64,000 nucleotides of DNA from Saccharomycodes ludwigii. Its lineage: Eukaryota > Ascomycota > Saccharomycetes > Saccharomycodales > Saccharomycodaceae. The notes beneath the pieces are model-generated. The model saw only the letters and a list, made by a program, of their open reading frames with translations. It was not told where the DNA came from and did not search any database. The translations under genes were made by a program, and so were the position numbers. This document shows, in pieces, positions 1 through 10,800 of this stretch. Position 1 is the first letter of the stretch. Each line of letters opens with the position of its first letter. The stretch lies in assembly GCF_020623625.1 (NCBI RefSeq), contig NC_060203.1:62001-126000 (forward strand). Direction: 5' to 3'.

Positions 1-1
1 C

Positions 2-985
2 CTGGATATCAACAAAAATTCATTAAAAAACTTTCAAGTCATCAAATCGTTTAAGTTGCCTGAAAAGGATACAAGTCCAGTAACTTCTTTAAGTTTTGAT
101 GACCATGGTCAATACTTATTGGCTGCTTATGCCAACAATAACATGCAATTGTTTGACTCAGTAAGTTGCAGATTTCTAAATACAATAGCGTCTAAAAAAT
201 ATGGTTGTCATGCTGCTCAATTCACACATTCACAGGCAGAGTGTATCTATTCGAGTACAATGAAAAGTTTTGATATAAGACTTTTAAATATGGAAACAAA
301 TCAATACCTAAGATATTTTATTGGACATGGTGCATTAGTTAGTGATTTAGAGATGAGCCCGCTGCACGATGTTTTTTTATCTGCTTCATATGATGAATCA
401 GTAAGATTATGGGATCTTCGCGCTTCTAAAGCACAAGCTATCATTCCAAGTTTAGTACCCACCTGTATTGCTTATGATCCAAGCGGCCTGGTCTTTGCAG
501 TGGGAAATCCAGAGAACTCGGAAATCGGTTTATATAATGTTAAAATGTTACAAGGGGGTCCATTCTTGGTTATTAAAGTAAATACACAGTTTGCAGGGAA
601 ATGGAATAAATTGGAGTTTTCTAATGATGGGAGGTACCTTTTAGTTTCTTCTTCAGCTGGGAAACAGCTCATCTTGGATGCATTTACAGGTCAACAATTG
701 TTTGAATTAGTCGGTACCAAGCCCTTCCCCCTGAGAGAATTCATGGATACAGGCTCTGCATGTTTTACTCCAGACGGCTCATTTTGTTTGGGTTCAAGTT
801 ACGATGGAAGGGTAGCTGTTTGGGATGTAGGCAATTCTATAAGTGGTAGGCCCTTAAACCCATTCACATACATAGAAGGTGCACCGAATTCTTCAACGAG
901 AACAATAAAATTTAATCCGAAATACGGTATGTTTGTCACATCGGATGAAAATATAGATTTTTATGTATATACAAATGATGATTAA
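2..985 (+). CDS. SWD2: COMPASS / cleavage-polyadenylation factor WD40 subunit Swd2 (5' end outside window)
   Basis: A WD40-repeat protein shared by the COMPASS histone H3K4 methyltransferase and the mRNA cleavage and polyadenylation factor in the nucleus. The frame is open to the left edge. An ATG-initiated start is not in the window, and the first in-frame TTG (56) is not a credible start because recognisable sequence (residues before PEKD) lies upstream of it. Segments such as TIASKKYGCH, IYSSTMK.FDI, NQYLRYF.GHGALV and SSYDESVRLWDL follow yeast Swd2 (329 aa) almost residue for residue, and the C-terminus (FVTSDENIDFYVY) also matches. Only about five to ten N-terminal residues should be missing. 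The neighbour HCS1 is convergent, as in S. cerevisiae YKL018W/YKL017C. Confidence 0.96.
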   Translation: MDINKNSLKNFQVIKSFKLPEKDTSPVTSLSFDDHGQYLLAAYANNNMQLFDSVSCRFLNTIASKKYGCHAAQFTHSQAECIYSSTMKSFDIRLLNMETNQYLRYFIGHGALVSDLEMSPLHDVFLSASYDESVRLWDLRASKAQAIIPSLVPTCIAYDPSGLVFAVGNPENSEIGLYNVKMLQGGPFLVIKVNTQFAGKWNKLEFSNDGRYLLVSSSAGKQLILDAFTGQQLFELVGTKPFPLREFMDTGSACFTPDGSFCLGSSYDGRVAVWDVGNSISGRPLNPFTYIEGAPNSSTRTIKFNPKYGMFVTSDENIDFYVYTNDD

Positions 986-1068
986 TAATATATAAAGATT
1001 TCTAATATGTAACAATAGCAAAATAGAATTGGAATTTAGAAACGTCATTTTTTTTTTTATTGTTACCT

Positions 1069-3192
1069 TCAGTTATCTTGCAAAAGCTCACTAATATCTG
1101 GATATCTAATTTCCATGTTTTCTTCAGCCCAAGAAACCCAATCTTTTAAAAATTTAATATTTGATCTCTCTAGTGTTTCCATATTACCAATTACACATAA
1201 TTGTCTTCTTGGACGAGTCATTGCAACGTTTAATCTTCTGTCGTCTCTTAAAAACCCAACATCATACGTATCATTACTTCTTACTAAAGATAAGATAATA
1301 ACTTCTTTTTCTCTCCCTTGGAACCCATCAACAGTGGATATTTCCACTTGGCTATACTTAGAATGAACCAAGCTTTTCAACAAGGATACTTGAGCACTAT
1401 AAGGAGAAATTATACCAATGTGATCTTGCAAAACATTGCTATTGAGTAAATCCTTCACATGTTTTAATACTAAATAGGCCTCATTTTCATTATACTTGGA
1501 AGAAATCAATATGCCATCACTATCGTCTCGTTCTTGTCCTTCCAAAAAATCATCTCCTTGTGTATCATACCAAATCAGTGGGATTTCTGTGTTTTCGTCT
1601 ACATCAACACCAGGCAAATCACTTAATAGTCTGTTAGCAACAGAATCTGCCGCCAAAAGCTTGTTTTCATACATCTCTTTGGACGAAAATTCCATAATTT
1701 TTTTATTCATACGGTATTGTACATTTAATAAAAGCTTGAATGAATCACCATAATGATCTTCCAACCTGTCAAAAATAGTTTTGCTCAATGTATTCTTGAT
1801 AGCATCGTTGTCTTCCGTCTTCACTGTAGGTGGCAATTGTTTGTTGTCGCCTGCCAAGACTAACCTTTTCATGTTTGATCTGTAATGGCTAATTAGTGGA
1901 ATCCAGCATTGTGGTTCTAAGCTTTGAGAGACTTCATCAATAATTAATGTACTAAATAATTTGGGGTCTATATCATAAGCTTGCAATAAAACTTTTGAAC
2001 TTGATCCATGGAGAGTACAAACCACAACTTTACTTTGAATAATTAAATCATTAGTTACTTTTATTTCTCTTCTTTTCAAATCTTTTCTTAATTCTTTAAC
2101 CATTTTCCAACCTTCTCTCAAATCTTTGTATGATTTATACTTTTTAATTTTTAAAATTGTATCATCGATTTCTTTACGTAAATCCTTTAAAATTGACCCA
2201 TTCTCTCCAGTTTTAGCCAAAACATCTAATGAATGGGATAAATTGGCTTCCAATAATCTAGCTGGATGACCGATCCTCAATAATTCGTTTCCCGGAATAA
2301 CTTTGCCTAATCTTTCCAAAATGGTATCTACTGATATATTAGAAGGGCCACAAACCAAGATTCTTTCCCCCCTGTCATACAGTTGTGCAATCAATTCGAC
2401 CAATGTATAAGTTTTGCCAGTTCCAGGTGGGCCATGAATAATGCTGATCGTGTTATTTAGGGCAAAATCAATAGCTTTTTTTTGAGAAGTGTTCAATTGG
2501 TCGTTATGAAACTGACTGCTACAATCACTAGAACCATCATTGGCATTTTTTCGAGCAACAAATTCCCTCTCGCATAATAAATATTGCATGATTTCATTAT
2601 TAGGCAAATTTTCATACTCATTCAACCTTCTCATCGTAGAACACATCCGTGTATAAGTAATTTGATTCGTAGTTTTAATTATATGCAATTTTTTAGAGGA
2701 ATATAAGTCAGAAATAGTAGTGGGCTCAGCTTTGGCTTCATCAATTGAGATGGTGATTAAACTGTCTTTAATTTTAAAAATTACGCCCTCTTCAATTATA
2801 TCACCATTTTTGTTCTTACTGGTACCATTATTGTTGTGATTATTGGATGAAGTTTTCTGTGCAGTCTTTTTAAGTTTATTGCTACGTGAAGAAGAAGAGG
2901 AAGAAGTTATAATGACTATATCACCAACCTTAAAGTCACCTGTATTGGTAATTTCTTGAGATATAGCAGAGTCTGGGGCTAATTCCACATATAGTTTTCC
3001 ACCCAACCCTGTTCTTATATTTTCTACAACTAAATTATTAAGTGCATAACCATTGGAAACCAATTTCTTCAAGGGTAGGTTGTTTAAAAGTTTAGTGGTT
3101 AATTCAACGTCCTGTGCTTGTTCATGAACGATTGCGTTTAGAAACCTTTCTGAAATAAGTTTATTGGAAGCAGAGTCAGTAGCAACCGACAT
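1069..3192 (-). CDS. HCS1: DNA helicase A, SMUBP2/UPF1-like superfamily 1 helicase
   Basis: A 707-aa superfamily 1B helicase matching yeast Hcs1 (683 aa), a polymerase-alpha-associated 5'-to-3' helicase. An N-terminal beta-barrel region (about 60-160) carries a Ser-, Lys- and Asn-rich insertion (about 95-130) that explains the extra length. The helicase core shows Walker A GPPGTGKT (about 254-261), DEVSQ (about 420) as the DExxQ motif II, GDNKQLPPT (motif III), QYRMN (motif IV) and the C-terminal VDGFQGREKEVIILS and LNVAMTRPRRQL (motifs V and VI). All motifs look intact, so the enzyme should be active. The start ATG sits directly downstream of a T-run. It is adjacent to ATP7 on the same strand, as in S. 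cerevisiae. Confidence 0.95.
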   Translation of the reverse strand: MSVATDSASNKLISERFLNAIVHEQAQDVELTTKLLNNLPLKKLVSNGYALNNLVVENIRTGLGGKLYVELAPDSAISQEITNTGDFKVGDIVIITSSSSSSRSNKLKKTAQKTSSNNHNNNGTSKNKNGDIIEEGVIFKIKDSLITISIDEAKAEPTTISDLYSSKKLHIIKTTNQITYTRMCSTMRRLNEYENLPNNEIMQYLLCEREFVARKNANDGSSDCSSQFHNDQLNTSQKKAIDFALNNTISIIHGPPGTGKTYTLVELIAQLYDRGERILVCGPSNISVDTILERLGKVIPGNELLRIGHPARLLEANLSHSLDVLAKTGENGSILKDLRKEIDDTILKIKKYKSYKDLREGWKMVKELRKDLKRREIKVTNDLIIQSKVVVCTLHGSSSKVLLQAYDIDPKLFSTLIIDEVSQSLEPQCWIPLISHYRSNMKRLVLAGDNKQLPPTVKTEDNDAIKNTLSKTIFDRLEDHYGDSFKLLLNVQYRMNKKIMEFSSKEMYENKLLAADSVANRLLSDLPGVDVDENTEIPLIWYDTQGDDFLEGQERDDSDGILISSKYNENEAYLVLKHVKDLLNSNVLQDHIGIISPYSAQVSLLKSLVHSKYSQVEISTVDGFQGREKEVIILSLVRSNDTYDVGFLRDDRRLNVAMTRPRRQLCVIGNMETLERSNIKFLKDWVSWAEENMEIRYPDISELLQDN

Positions 3193-3638
3193 TTTTTTTT
3201 TTTTTCTGTTTTGTTATTTATATTGATTATTTAACCTAAACAAACTGCAAAATAGTAAAAGCTTCAATATATGTGTATATATTTTTTCCGCCAATACAAG
3301 ATGAATTTTTTTACCATCTTTACAAAAGCAAAAGCAAAAACAAAAACAAAAAAAAAAATAACCAAAATATTAATTATCATTGATATATATATATATATAT
3401 GTATGTATATATCAAAAAAAAAAAAAAAAAAAAAAAAAAAACCATATTCTCCTTAAGTTATAACTCATTAAATTGATAATAATAAAATCATTACTACTAT
3501 TATTGTTGTTCTTGTTATTATATATATATTAATATATAATTAAATGGATGAAAAATATTGAATATAAAATATAAACAAAAAAAAAAAAGAAAAAAAAATT
3601 CTTATTCTGTGGATCAATTACTTATTATTCCTTTTTTC
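3193..3638. other. Intergenic region HCS1-ATP7 with A-tracts
   Basis: About 445 bp holding the HCS1 promoter and the ATP7 3' region. It contains a short (TA)n run near 3381-3400, an A-tract of roughly 25 bases ending near 3440, and A-rich purine tracts near 3580-3598. The small reading frames here consist of homopolymer-derived Lys/Ile strings, and no gene is supported. Confidence 0.6.
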
Positions 3639-4166
3639 TCACATAGCATTCAAATCACCAAATTTGGAAGCATAACCTGGAACCTCCCATTTACCCTTTT
3701 TGACCATTTCTTCAACCTTGGCCTCAATTTCTGGTTTAGATTTGGCTAATTCGTCAACAGTTAATTCATCAAATGGTCTTGCACTTTCGATGTTCCTCAA
3801 GGTTTCTTGCAAATCCTTTAATTCCTTAGCAACAACCTTTTCAGTTTCTTGGGCATTTTCAATGGCCTTGCTCTGGAAAGCCTCAATAACAGAGATTTGG
3901 CCGGCGGTTTCGATAGTAACTGGCTTATAAGAGTTAAAGTAGGATTCAATCTTGGAAACAACATCACCATTCTTCAAGACTGAACGGTAATGACTGAAAT
4001 CAACATCAGTTGGTTGTTGTTTTAATTCAAATAACTTTCTACGGGCTTCTTCATTTCTCTTTCTAAAAGAAGCCAATTCTGTGGCTGTCTTACCGGTCAA
4101 TTTCAAAGAGGATATAACCTTGGCCCATTCAATTTTATTGGCAGCAGATTTAGCTAATGAAGACAT
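3639..4166 (-). CDS. ATP7: Mitochondrial F1Fo ATP synthase subunit d (peripheral stalk)
   Basis: A 175-aa protein, one residue longer than yeast Atp7, aligned along its whole length (start MSSLAKSAANKIEWAKVISSLK, end GYASKFGDLNAM, with VDFSHYRSVLKN and ARPFDELTVDELAKSKPEIEAKV in between). Subunit d forms part of the peripheral stator stalk on the matrix side of the inner membrane. The sequence is rich in charged helices and has no membrane segment. Codon choice is strongly biased (many TTG, GCC, AAG), as expected for a highly expressed gene. It is divergent from PUT3 across a gene-free region of nearly 1 kb. Confidence 0.97.
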   Translation of the reverse strand: MSSLAKSAANKIEWAKVISSLKLTGKTATELASFRKRNEEARRKLFELKQQPTDVDFSHYRSVLKNGDVVSKIESYFNSYKPVTIETAGQISVIEAFQSKAIENAQETEKVVAKELKDLQETLRNIESARPFDELTVDELAKSKPEIEAKVEEMVKKGKWEVPGYASKFGDLNAM

Positions 4167-4605
4167 GTTTAATGCGATATATGTAATAGTTGGTAGGTTT
4201 TCTTTATTTTTTTTTTTTTTTTTTTAGAAAAAAATAGGATAAAAAGAGGGGAGTGGGAGTGGACAGGGGAAATAAATCTTAAAGAATAAAAATTGAAATG
4301 AAAGAAAAAAAAACACTTTTGTTAGGTTTCTTACCCAAATATAAACTTTACAGTGGAAATGTGTTTAAAATAACGTACGTAGAAAGTTCAACAAGTATTA
4401 AAAACTAAAGAAGTTACTTTGAATGTTACAAATCGTTCACAAACGCTCACTTTTAAAAATAAATACAAAAGAAAAAAAAAAAAAAAAAAAAAAAAAAATA
4501 ATGCTAATATTTCCTGAGTACTGCCGGTTTTCTGACCTCAAGAACTGTAGTGTCTCAGAAATGCACGTATTCATCTGACACAGCCAATGAAATTCCATGA
4601 AATTC

Positions 4606-4637
4606 AAAATAAAATAAAATAAAATAAAATAAAATAA
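4606..4637. repeat. AAAAT pentanucleotide microsatellite
   Basis: Roughly seven tandem AAAAT units in the ATP7-PUT3 intergenic region, read directly. No coding role. Confidence 0.8.
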
Positions 4638-4673
4638 AGTATTACCCTATCTTAGGGCATAGTCATTTAATTC

Positions 4674-4696
4674 ACTTGCCCTGTTATAGGGCAAGT
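4674..4696. other. Perfect 9-bp inverted repeat (hairpin)
   Basis: ACTTGCCCT and AGGGCAAGT are exact reverse complements separated by the 5-base loop GTTAT. A smaller related hairpin (CCCTA-TCT-TAGGG) lies 17 bases upstream at 4645-4657. The sequence is seen directly; its function is unknown. Confidence 0.7.
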
Positions 4697-5149
4697 TTAT
4701 GGTTATAGGATTTTTGTTATAAGATTTTGAAAGGTATCGGGAATAGAATCCCTTCAATGCATAATTATATTTCTTTTCATCGTTTGATAATAAGAGATAA
4801 TGATTCATATTTTAGAAATAATTTATTTTTTTACTACATAACAACATTCTAGAAGAGTTCCACAACGTCAGGTTATATTAAAATCACAAAAGAAAGAGTG
4901 AAATACCTTATTGTTTGGCATTTATTATACTCTTAGATATTTATCACAATATATGACTCTATACATGATTTTCTCTTAAAGATAAAAAGGTTATCTTTAT
5001 CTGTTTTCTTGTTTTTTTTTTTTTTTTTTTGTTTTTTTTTTTCTCTTTGGTGTCTCTATTTCTTTTTTTTTTTTTTACTTTTTTACTTGTTCCTCTTTTC
5101 TCTTAAAAGCTTCTAAACGAGCACTCTAATTACTAGAAGAATCTTAAAC

Positions 5150-7732
5150 ATGGATGTTCCTGGACTGTTATCTGAAGATGCTACTTACGATCGCCATAGT
5201 ACTTGTGAAAAAATTCAGCAGGATAGTACTTCTATCAAGAAAAATATTGTTAAGTATACTAAAATGAAAAAAACAGAAACGGGACCCGTAGAAACCATTT
5301 CCACAAATAAAAAACAAAAAAGATCCTCTTTAGCCTGTATCAGATGTAGAAAAAGACACATGAAATGTCCCACAGGGAACCCATGTGCTAACTGTGCTAA
5401 AGTGGGAATTGCATGTGAATATATGGTTCCAGATAAAAAGTTAAACGTTTCAATGACTTATTTGCAAAAATTACAAAAAGACTTAATTGATTTGAAAAAA
5501 CAAAATATTCAATTGAAATCTGATTTGGACTCACATTCAAAAAATACATCTACAGTTCTTAATAACACAGTTCTTAACTCTTCCGCTACCGATACTGTCA
5601 CTAAAAAAGGCTCTTCCATAACAAATCCATCTGTATCAGATCACACTATCAATGAAGAATGTGTTCCCAATTTTGCTGATAGAAGAGGCAGATTAGTAGG
5701 TTCAAGAACAGGTCAAAAATATTTTGTAGGTTCCTCTTCTATGACCTTGTTTGGAATGGAAATCCAGTCTTTGGTTCAATCAGCTAAAAATAATAGACAA
5801 AAGCATTTAAATGAAAGATCAAACAGTAATGACAATATTGGTACAACTGATAATAATAGTAATAATAATAATGATAATACATTAAATCAAATTTTTGCTT
5901 CAAAAAACACAAATACGTTGCCCGAGGTTGTGGATACCAGTGCTAAACTACCGGAACCAATAGATAGAGTCTTGGAAGAGGAAGGTAATGCTTATAAAAT
6001 CGTGTTGTCTGATACAGCAATCGGTAATAATAATACACTCAGCGTTAATTTTACATTACCATCGTATTCCTACGCCGTATTACTAGTCGATACGTTTGTA
6101 ACATATAACGACGGTTGCTTTTATTTTTTCAACGAAGGGTTTGTAAAAGAAGGTTTGAGATTAACATACAACGGTGAAAATGTCTATCAAGATCAAACAC
6201 TACAAACAATCTGGTTTTGTAAAGTGTTATTAATATTTAGTATTGGCGAAATGTATTTGGGTAGATCTAATGATCAAGACGGTCTCAAACTAACGAGCAG
6301 CAAAGGTGGTCCTAGATTACCTGGATCAGGTTTTTTTGAACAAGCTTCTGAAATTTTCGACTGTTTATTTAGTAGTGGAAGAATTGAAAACTTGACCAAG
6401 AAAGGCGGAATTGAGGTTATGCTACTTTATGCCTTTTATTTACAAGTTGCCGATTGTACTATTGCATCTTATTTCTATTTTGGTCAGGCCTTGAGGGCAT
6501 GTCTAATCCTTGGGTGGCACGTAGATGCTGAAAGAGATACATTGACTAGATTTGAATTGGAACATAGAAGGAGGATATGGTGGACTGTTTATATGTTTGA
6601 AAGGATGTTAAGTTCCAAGGCTGGGCTACCACTAAGCTTTATGGATAATACCATTTCCACTGAATTCCCCAGTGATTTCGATATGAGTAACCCACCTTCT
6701 CATTGTGAACACTATGTTTTCCCTGAGTCTGATTACATTGTAAATTGTATCAAAATAACACAGATAAATGCAAAGATTTTAAGCAAGTTGTATCAAAGAC
6801 AACCAACTTCCAATATCTTGCCCATTTTGAAAGGAATTATTTTTGATTTACTACAATGGAGATCAAACTTGCCGGATTTTCTACAAGTTAATTTTGATGC
6901 CGAATCTTTCCATATTTCCAGGCTTTGTACTAATATGTTTAGCGAGTATTTCCAAGGTCTAAATTTAGCCATAAGACCATTACTATACCATTTCACATCT
7001 ATACTACTCCGGGAAATTGGAGAATTGGCTAAAGATCAGCCTGTACCCTACATAAATTTACAAAAATATTCTAGAAATATATCGATGTTTTTAAACTGTT
7101 CATTGCAAGCATCGATAAATCTTATTAAATCTATGAGAGATGTAAGCCAGCAAAACATGGTTGCATTATTCGGTTATATGGATAGAGAATATTTGTTCAC
7201 CTCTGCCTCTACCCTAATACTCTTTATTTCAACATTTGGCGTATATGAGCAAACTAAAGTTTATTTAGATAGTGCACTACAAATATTTACAAAGATGCGG
7301 AACTTGGGTAATAATCCAGCCGGGTTAAGAAGAAAACAGTTATTGAAATTAATGTCAGATTTGGATTTTCATCACGTTATGACAGACTTAATTGAAAAGC
7401 ACAATGACAATTTGGAAGCCAACTTCAAGTACGATGAACACTATGGTTCAGAAGTCAAAATAGTTTCTATTCCATCCTCGGTTTCTACTACATCGAATAT
7501 ATCACCAAGTATGATGCCTTCCTCTTCTTTGTTTTCTAATAATAATGATTCTCTTCCTGACACACATATTATGCAAAAGAATTTTTTTATCTTAACCGAA
7601 AATGTGTTGGGGCATGACGCAAATATCAGCTTTGAAAACCTTTTGGAAGATTCTAATGATTGTGTTCATGATACACAGCTATGGAAAGATATTTCAGATC
7701 AAGCAATGTGGCTAGGGCACACAAAATTATAA
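5150..7732 (+). CDS. PUT3: Zn2Cys6 transcription factor Put3 (proline utilisation activator)
   Basis: An 860-aa binuclear zinc cluster regulator. The cluster is at C63-C89 (CIRCRKRHMKC...CANCAKVGIAC, spacing 2-6-5-2-6), followed by a linker and a predicted dimerisation coiled coil (KKLNVSMTYLQKLQKDL, about 98-125) close to that of yeast Put3. The fungal-specific central domain is well conserved (YFVGSSSMTLFGMEIQSL, LTKKGGIEVMLLYAFYLQVAD, YMFERMLSSKAGLPLSF). The C-terminal end is acidic with a Trp-containing activation-like segment (DTQLWKDISDQAMWLG). Yeast Put3 (979 aa) binds CGG-N10-CCG sites and activates PUT1/PUT2 when proline is present. The position between ATP7 and URB1 matches YKL015W. 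Confidence 0.93.
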   Translation: MDVPGLLSEDATYDRHSTCEKIQQDSTSIKKNIVKYTKMKKTETGPVETISTNKKQKRSSLACIRCRKRHMKCPTGNPCANCAKVGIACEYMVPDKKLNVSMTYLQKLQKDLIDLKKQNIQLKSDLDSHSKNTSTVLNNTVLNSSATDTVTKKGSSITNPSVSDHTINEECVPNFADRRGRLVGSRTGQKYFVGSSSMTLFGMEIQSLVQSAKNNRQKHLNERSNSNDNIGTTDNNSNNNNDNTLNQIFASKNTNTLPEVVDTSAKLPEPIDRVLEEEGNAYKIVLSDTAIGNNNTLSVNFTLPSYSYAVLLVDTFVTYNDGCFYFFNEGFVKEGLRLTYNGENVYQDQTLQTIWFCKVLLIFSIGEMYLGRSNDQDGLKLTSSKGGPRLPGSGFFEQASEIFDCLFSSGRIENLTKKGGIEVMLLYAFYLQVADCTIASYFYFGQALRACLILGWHVDAERDTLTRFELEHRRRIWWTVYMFERMLSSKAGLPLSFMDNTISTEFPSDFDMSNPPSHCEHYVFPESDYIVNCIKITQINAKILSKLYQRQPTSNILPILKGIIFDLLQWRSNLPDFLQVNFDAESFHISRLCTNMFSEYFQGLNLAIRPLLYHFTSILLREIGELAKDQPVPYINLQKYSRNISMFLNCSLQASINLIKSMRDVSQQNMVALFGYMDREYLFTSASTLILFISTFGVYEQTKVYLDSALQIFTKMRNLGNNPAGLRRKQLLKLMSDLDFHHVMTDLIEKHNDNLEANFKYDEHYGSEVKIVSIPSSVSTTSNISPSMMPSSSLFSNNNDSLPDTHIMQKNFFILTENVLGHDANISFENLLEDSNDCVHDTQLWKDISDQAMWLGHTKL

Positions 7733-7763
7733 CATATATACATAAATATAAATATACTGAAAA

Positions 7764-7796
<33 letters not shown>

Positions 7797-7807
7797 AAAG
7801 AAATAAA

Positions 7808-10800
7808 TTATAAACATATTCTTTTAATCAAATTTTCTGCATCATCATTAGACCATTCTCTTAGTCTTTTGGTAGAACTCAATAATACACTGTAACCATA
7901 AGCAAGCTCCTTATTGGTAATAGCATCTTGTTTTAAATTTAAATAATTTGTATAATTCTTTACACTTTTCCGACCATTGTGTAACTCTTGCCATTTTCCC
8001 CTTTTTTCAAGCAAAGTGATGTATTGACTAGATTCTAGTTGTGAAATAGCAGCATTTCTAGTGACCATAATACTATTATCATCTGTTTGTTGAATTCTAC
8101 ATATAATAGAATTTATAATAAAGTTCATTCTATTGTTCAAATATGGATTATTTTGTAAATTTAACAACCATTCAAACAAATTGTTTCTTTTAATAAAATC
8201 GATATCCTCTGTAGTCTTGATACCATTGTATAAAGTATCTAAAAACCATGACAAAAATTTAAAATAATTTTCATAATTACGAGTATTTCCAACCTTATAG
8301 TTTTTCAGCTCTAATAATAATGGGAAATCGTGACTCCTAATCAATGGAGCATTTAATACCCAACGGAAAGCAATTTCATACATAAAAGACTTGGGTTCCA
8401 ATAGGGACCTAGCTATCCGACAAATAGCAAACCAGAATAATGGACATATAATTTCAGCACTACTTTTATTTTTATTTTTGAAAAAAGTATAGTTAATTTT
8501 GGTCAAAAGAAGCTTAAAGATATGTTCTTCTTTAATATTACTGCTGTGCTTTTCCATACTAAAGAGCATCTGCTGAACCATAATAGAAGCAATTTTACAA
8601 GTCTCGGCACAATGGCTGCAAAGAGATAGCAAAATGAAAAAAAATAAGCCCGAGTTTAAAAGCCTTTTGATCTCAAACTTGTAAAAAACATCACCATCAT
8701 CCGCCTCGATTTTTTTAACCAATTCTCTATTGTTCAAAATGAGCAACATAATAAATTTGGGATCATATATTTCAGAGAGCATATTTGAAGAACCATTCAA
8801 AATATTAATTTCATCATAGTATGATTCCAATTTGTCCCACGAATTCAAGTCATTTAAAGTAGGAACTTGGGGTAATGTTGGAATATAATTCTTAATGCTT
8901 TTTTCAACAACGCTTTTACTTAACGAAATAATGTAGCCCTCCGCTTGTGAGGTAATCAATCTAACAGACCCGATTAATTCTAGTTCTTCATCTGATAAAG
9001 AGTCCAAGAATTCCCAGGAATAAATATTTTTTGTCCATATAATCGAACTTTTAGATTCAATTTCTTCTAATATCTCATAAAGTATTCTATCCTCCAAAGA
9101 GCAAGTACCTTGATAAAAACTTAAAATCGATTTTTGCACTGTTAAACTTGAATTTTTGGCAACATCTTTAAAAAATAAGCCTTTAAGGATCAGCGCGTTG
9201 TAAAAACGTATTTTTGGCAAATAATTAAATGGCTTCAATAACGGATTTGACACATTATTAACAAAAATTTGCAATAATTTGCTTCCGTCAAACAAATTGG
9301 ATGGGGCAGTTGTAATCAACTTTAATATATATCTAACAACTGATTCCCTTTCTCCAAAATTTTTCGTTAAAAATATTTCCAATTGGGAATTTAGCACTGC
9401 AGCAGGAACTAGTTCCCAAACGTTTTGTACACACAAAAGATCTTCCAAAGAGACCAACAAATCATTTAATTCAATGGTAATTAATCTAATATCGGACAAA
9501 AAGGAAATGTGTTTGTTTACAAATAACATTGTTTTATGAATCCAAATAATAATATCTTTATTATGGAAATCGTTAATTAATAGAACAAATTTAACGGTTT
9601 GGCTTGAATATTTGTCTTTACAGTCATTTAATATGTATTTCAAAATATCACCCTTGGCTGTATCAGTTAAAACTTCAAAATTGTTGGTGAATAGCATCAA
9701 TAAACTGTTGAAATCGACAAATTGATTGTTCCGGAATGATTCCAATGATTCCAAAACAGTATCACTTAAAAACTCTTTCACTCCTGGTCTGGCGGAATAT
9801 TTTTTGGGAATATTGCTAGCAAAAAATATACGAATAGACTCATTCTTAATTTGAGCTTGCAACGTATTCAATAATCCAGCATAATCTATATTTTTTAAAC
9901 ATTCTTTGACGATAGGTTCATTATCAAAATTCAAAGCTAAACTTAGTGCATCTGCAACAACAATATTTTTTACCAAATTCCACCTAATAAAATCACACAA
10001 AACCACAGACAAACTGGATATTGGTATGACTTTAATAAACAAAGCATGAGAAATGGGCACGTTATCCTTACTCAATTTACTTAACGCAATAAATAAGTCA
10101 TCGGGATTTAAAACTTCCATATATTTTGGCAAAATCTCCGTTGATATTAGCTCAGATGGTAAATATCCCAAACTCAATTGAAAGATTTTACCAGCATATT
10201 TATTTTGAGATAATGTAACGTAATTTTCGAATAACCCACATAAAATAGTGTTAAACTCTGTAGAATACGTATCTAATTGTTGGAAAACTTCAACTAAATC
10301 GCAAGTAATATATGCCTTCTTATCCAAGCTATTTCCATTTTCAACACTATCTTTTGTCAAACAAAACTTGTTGTAAAATTTTGGGGCTACTATTTCTTTT
10401 TTACAACATTCATCTGTTAACGCGTAGCCACCAATTTTTTCAAATAGCATGTCAATTGCCGAAGCAATTCCTTTCTCGTTAATAAACAGCTTTTCATTTG
10501 TTGCAATATTTTCAATTCTGACAAATATGGCAGCAACATCCAACATGTTAACTGGGAATCTGGTCGGTAGAGAAGAAATTCTTTTCAAAGGTAAAATACT
10601 AACGTAATTATAAAAGGATGTCCCCAAATTCACAAAGTATTCATCTAATTCGTATAATTTGTTAATACTTTCCTCAGATGAAGATAGATACAAGTTAACC
10701 AAATTTTCGTCAATATCTGTACGGTTTCTGACGAGTTCTAAAATGCCCTCTTTTGATTCGCCAATAAAAGTTAAATTTCTGAAAAAAATGCAAAGCCATT

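Larger units (their letters stand above)
4167..5149. other. ATP7-PUT3 divergent intergenic region
   Basis: About 980 bp without a supported gene. It contains T/A tracts (4208-4224, 4471-4498, 5012-5078), a seven-unit AAAAT pentamer (about 4606-4637) and two neighbouring hairpins (4645-4657 and 4674-4696). It presumably houses both divergent promoters. The motif TTAGGGC inside the first hairpin resembles a Tbf1 site, which is only a suggestion. Confidence 0.6.

Noticed and set aside
56-61. TTG as start codon of the SWD2 frame
   Set aside because: Conserved Swd2 sequence continues upstream to the window edge, so the true start lies outside.
4725-4765. B-box-like GGGAATAGAATCCC
   Set aside because: Symmetric by itself but without A box, stems or T-loop TTC; no tRNA or SINE can be built from it.
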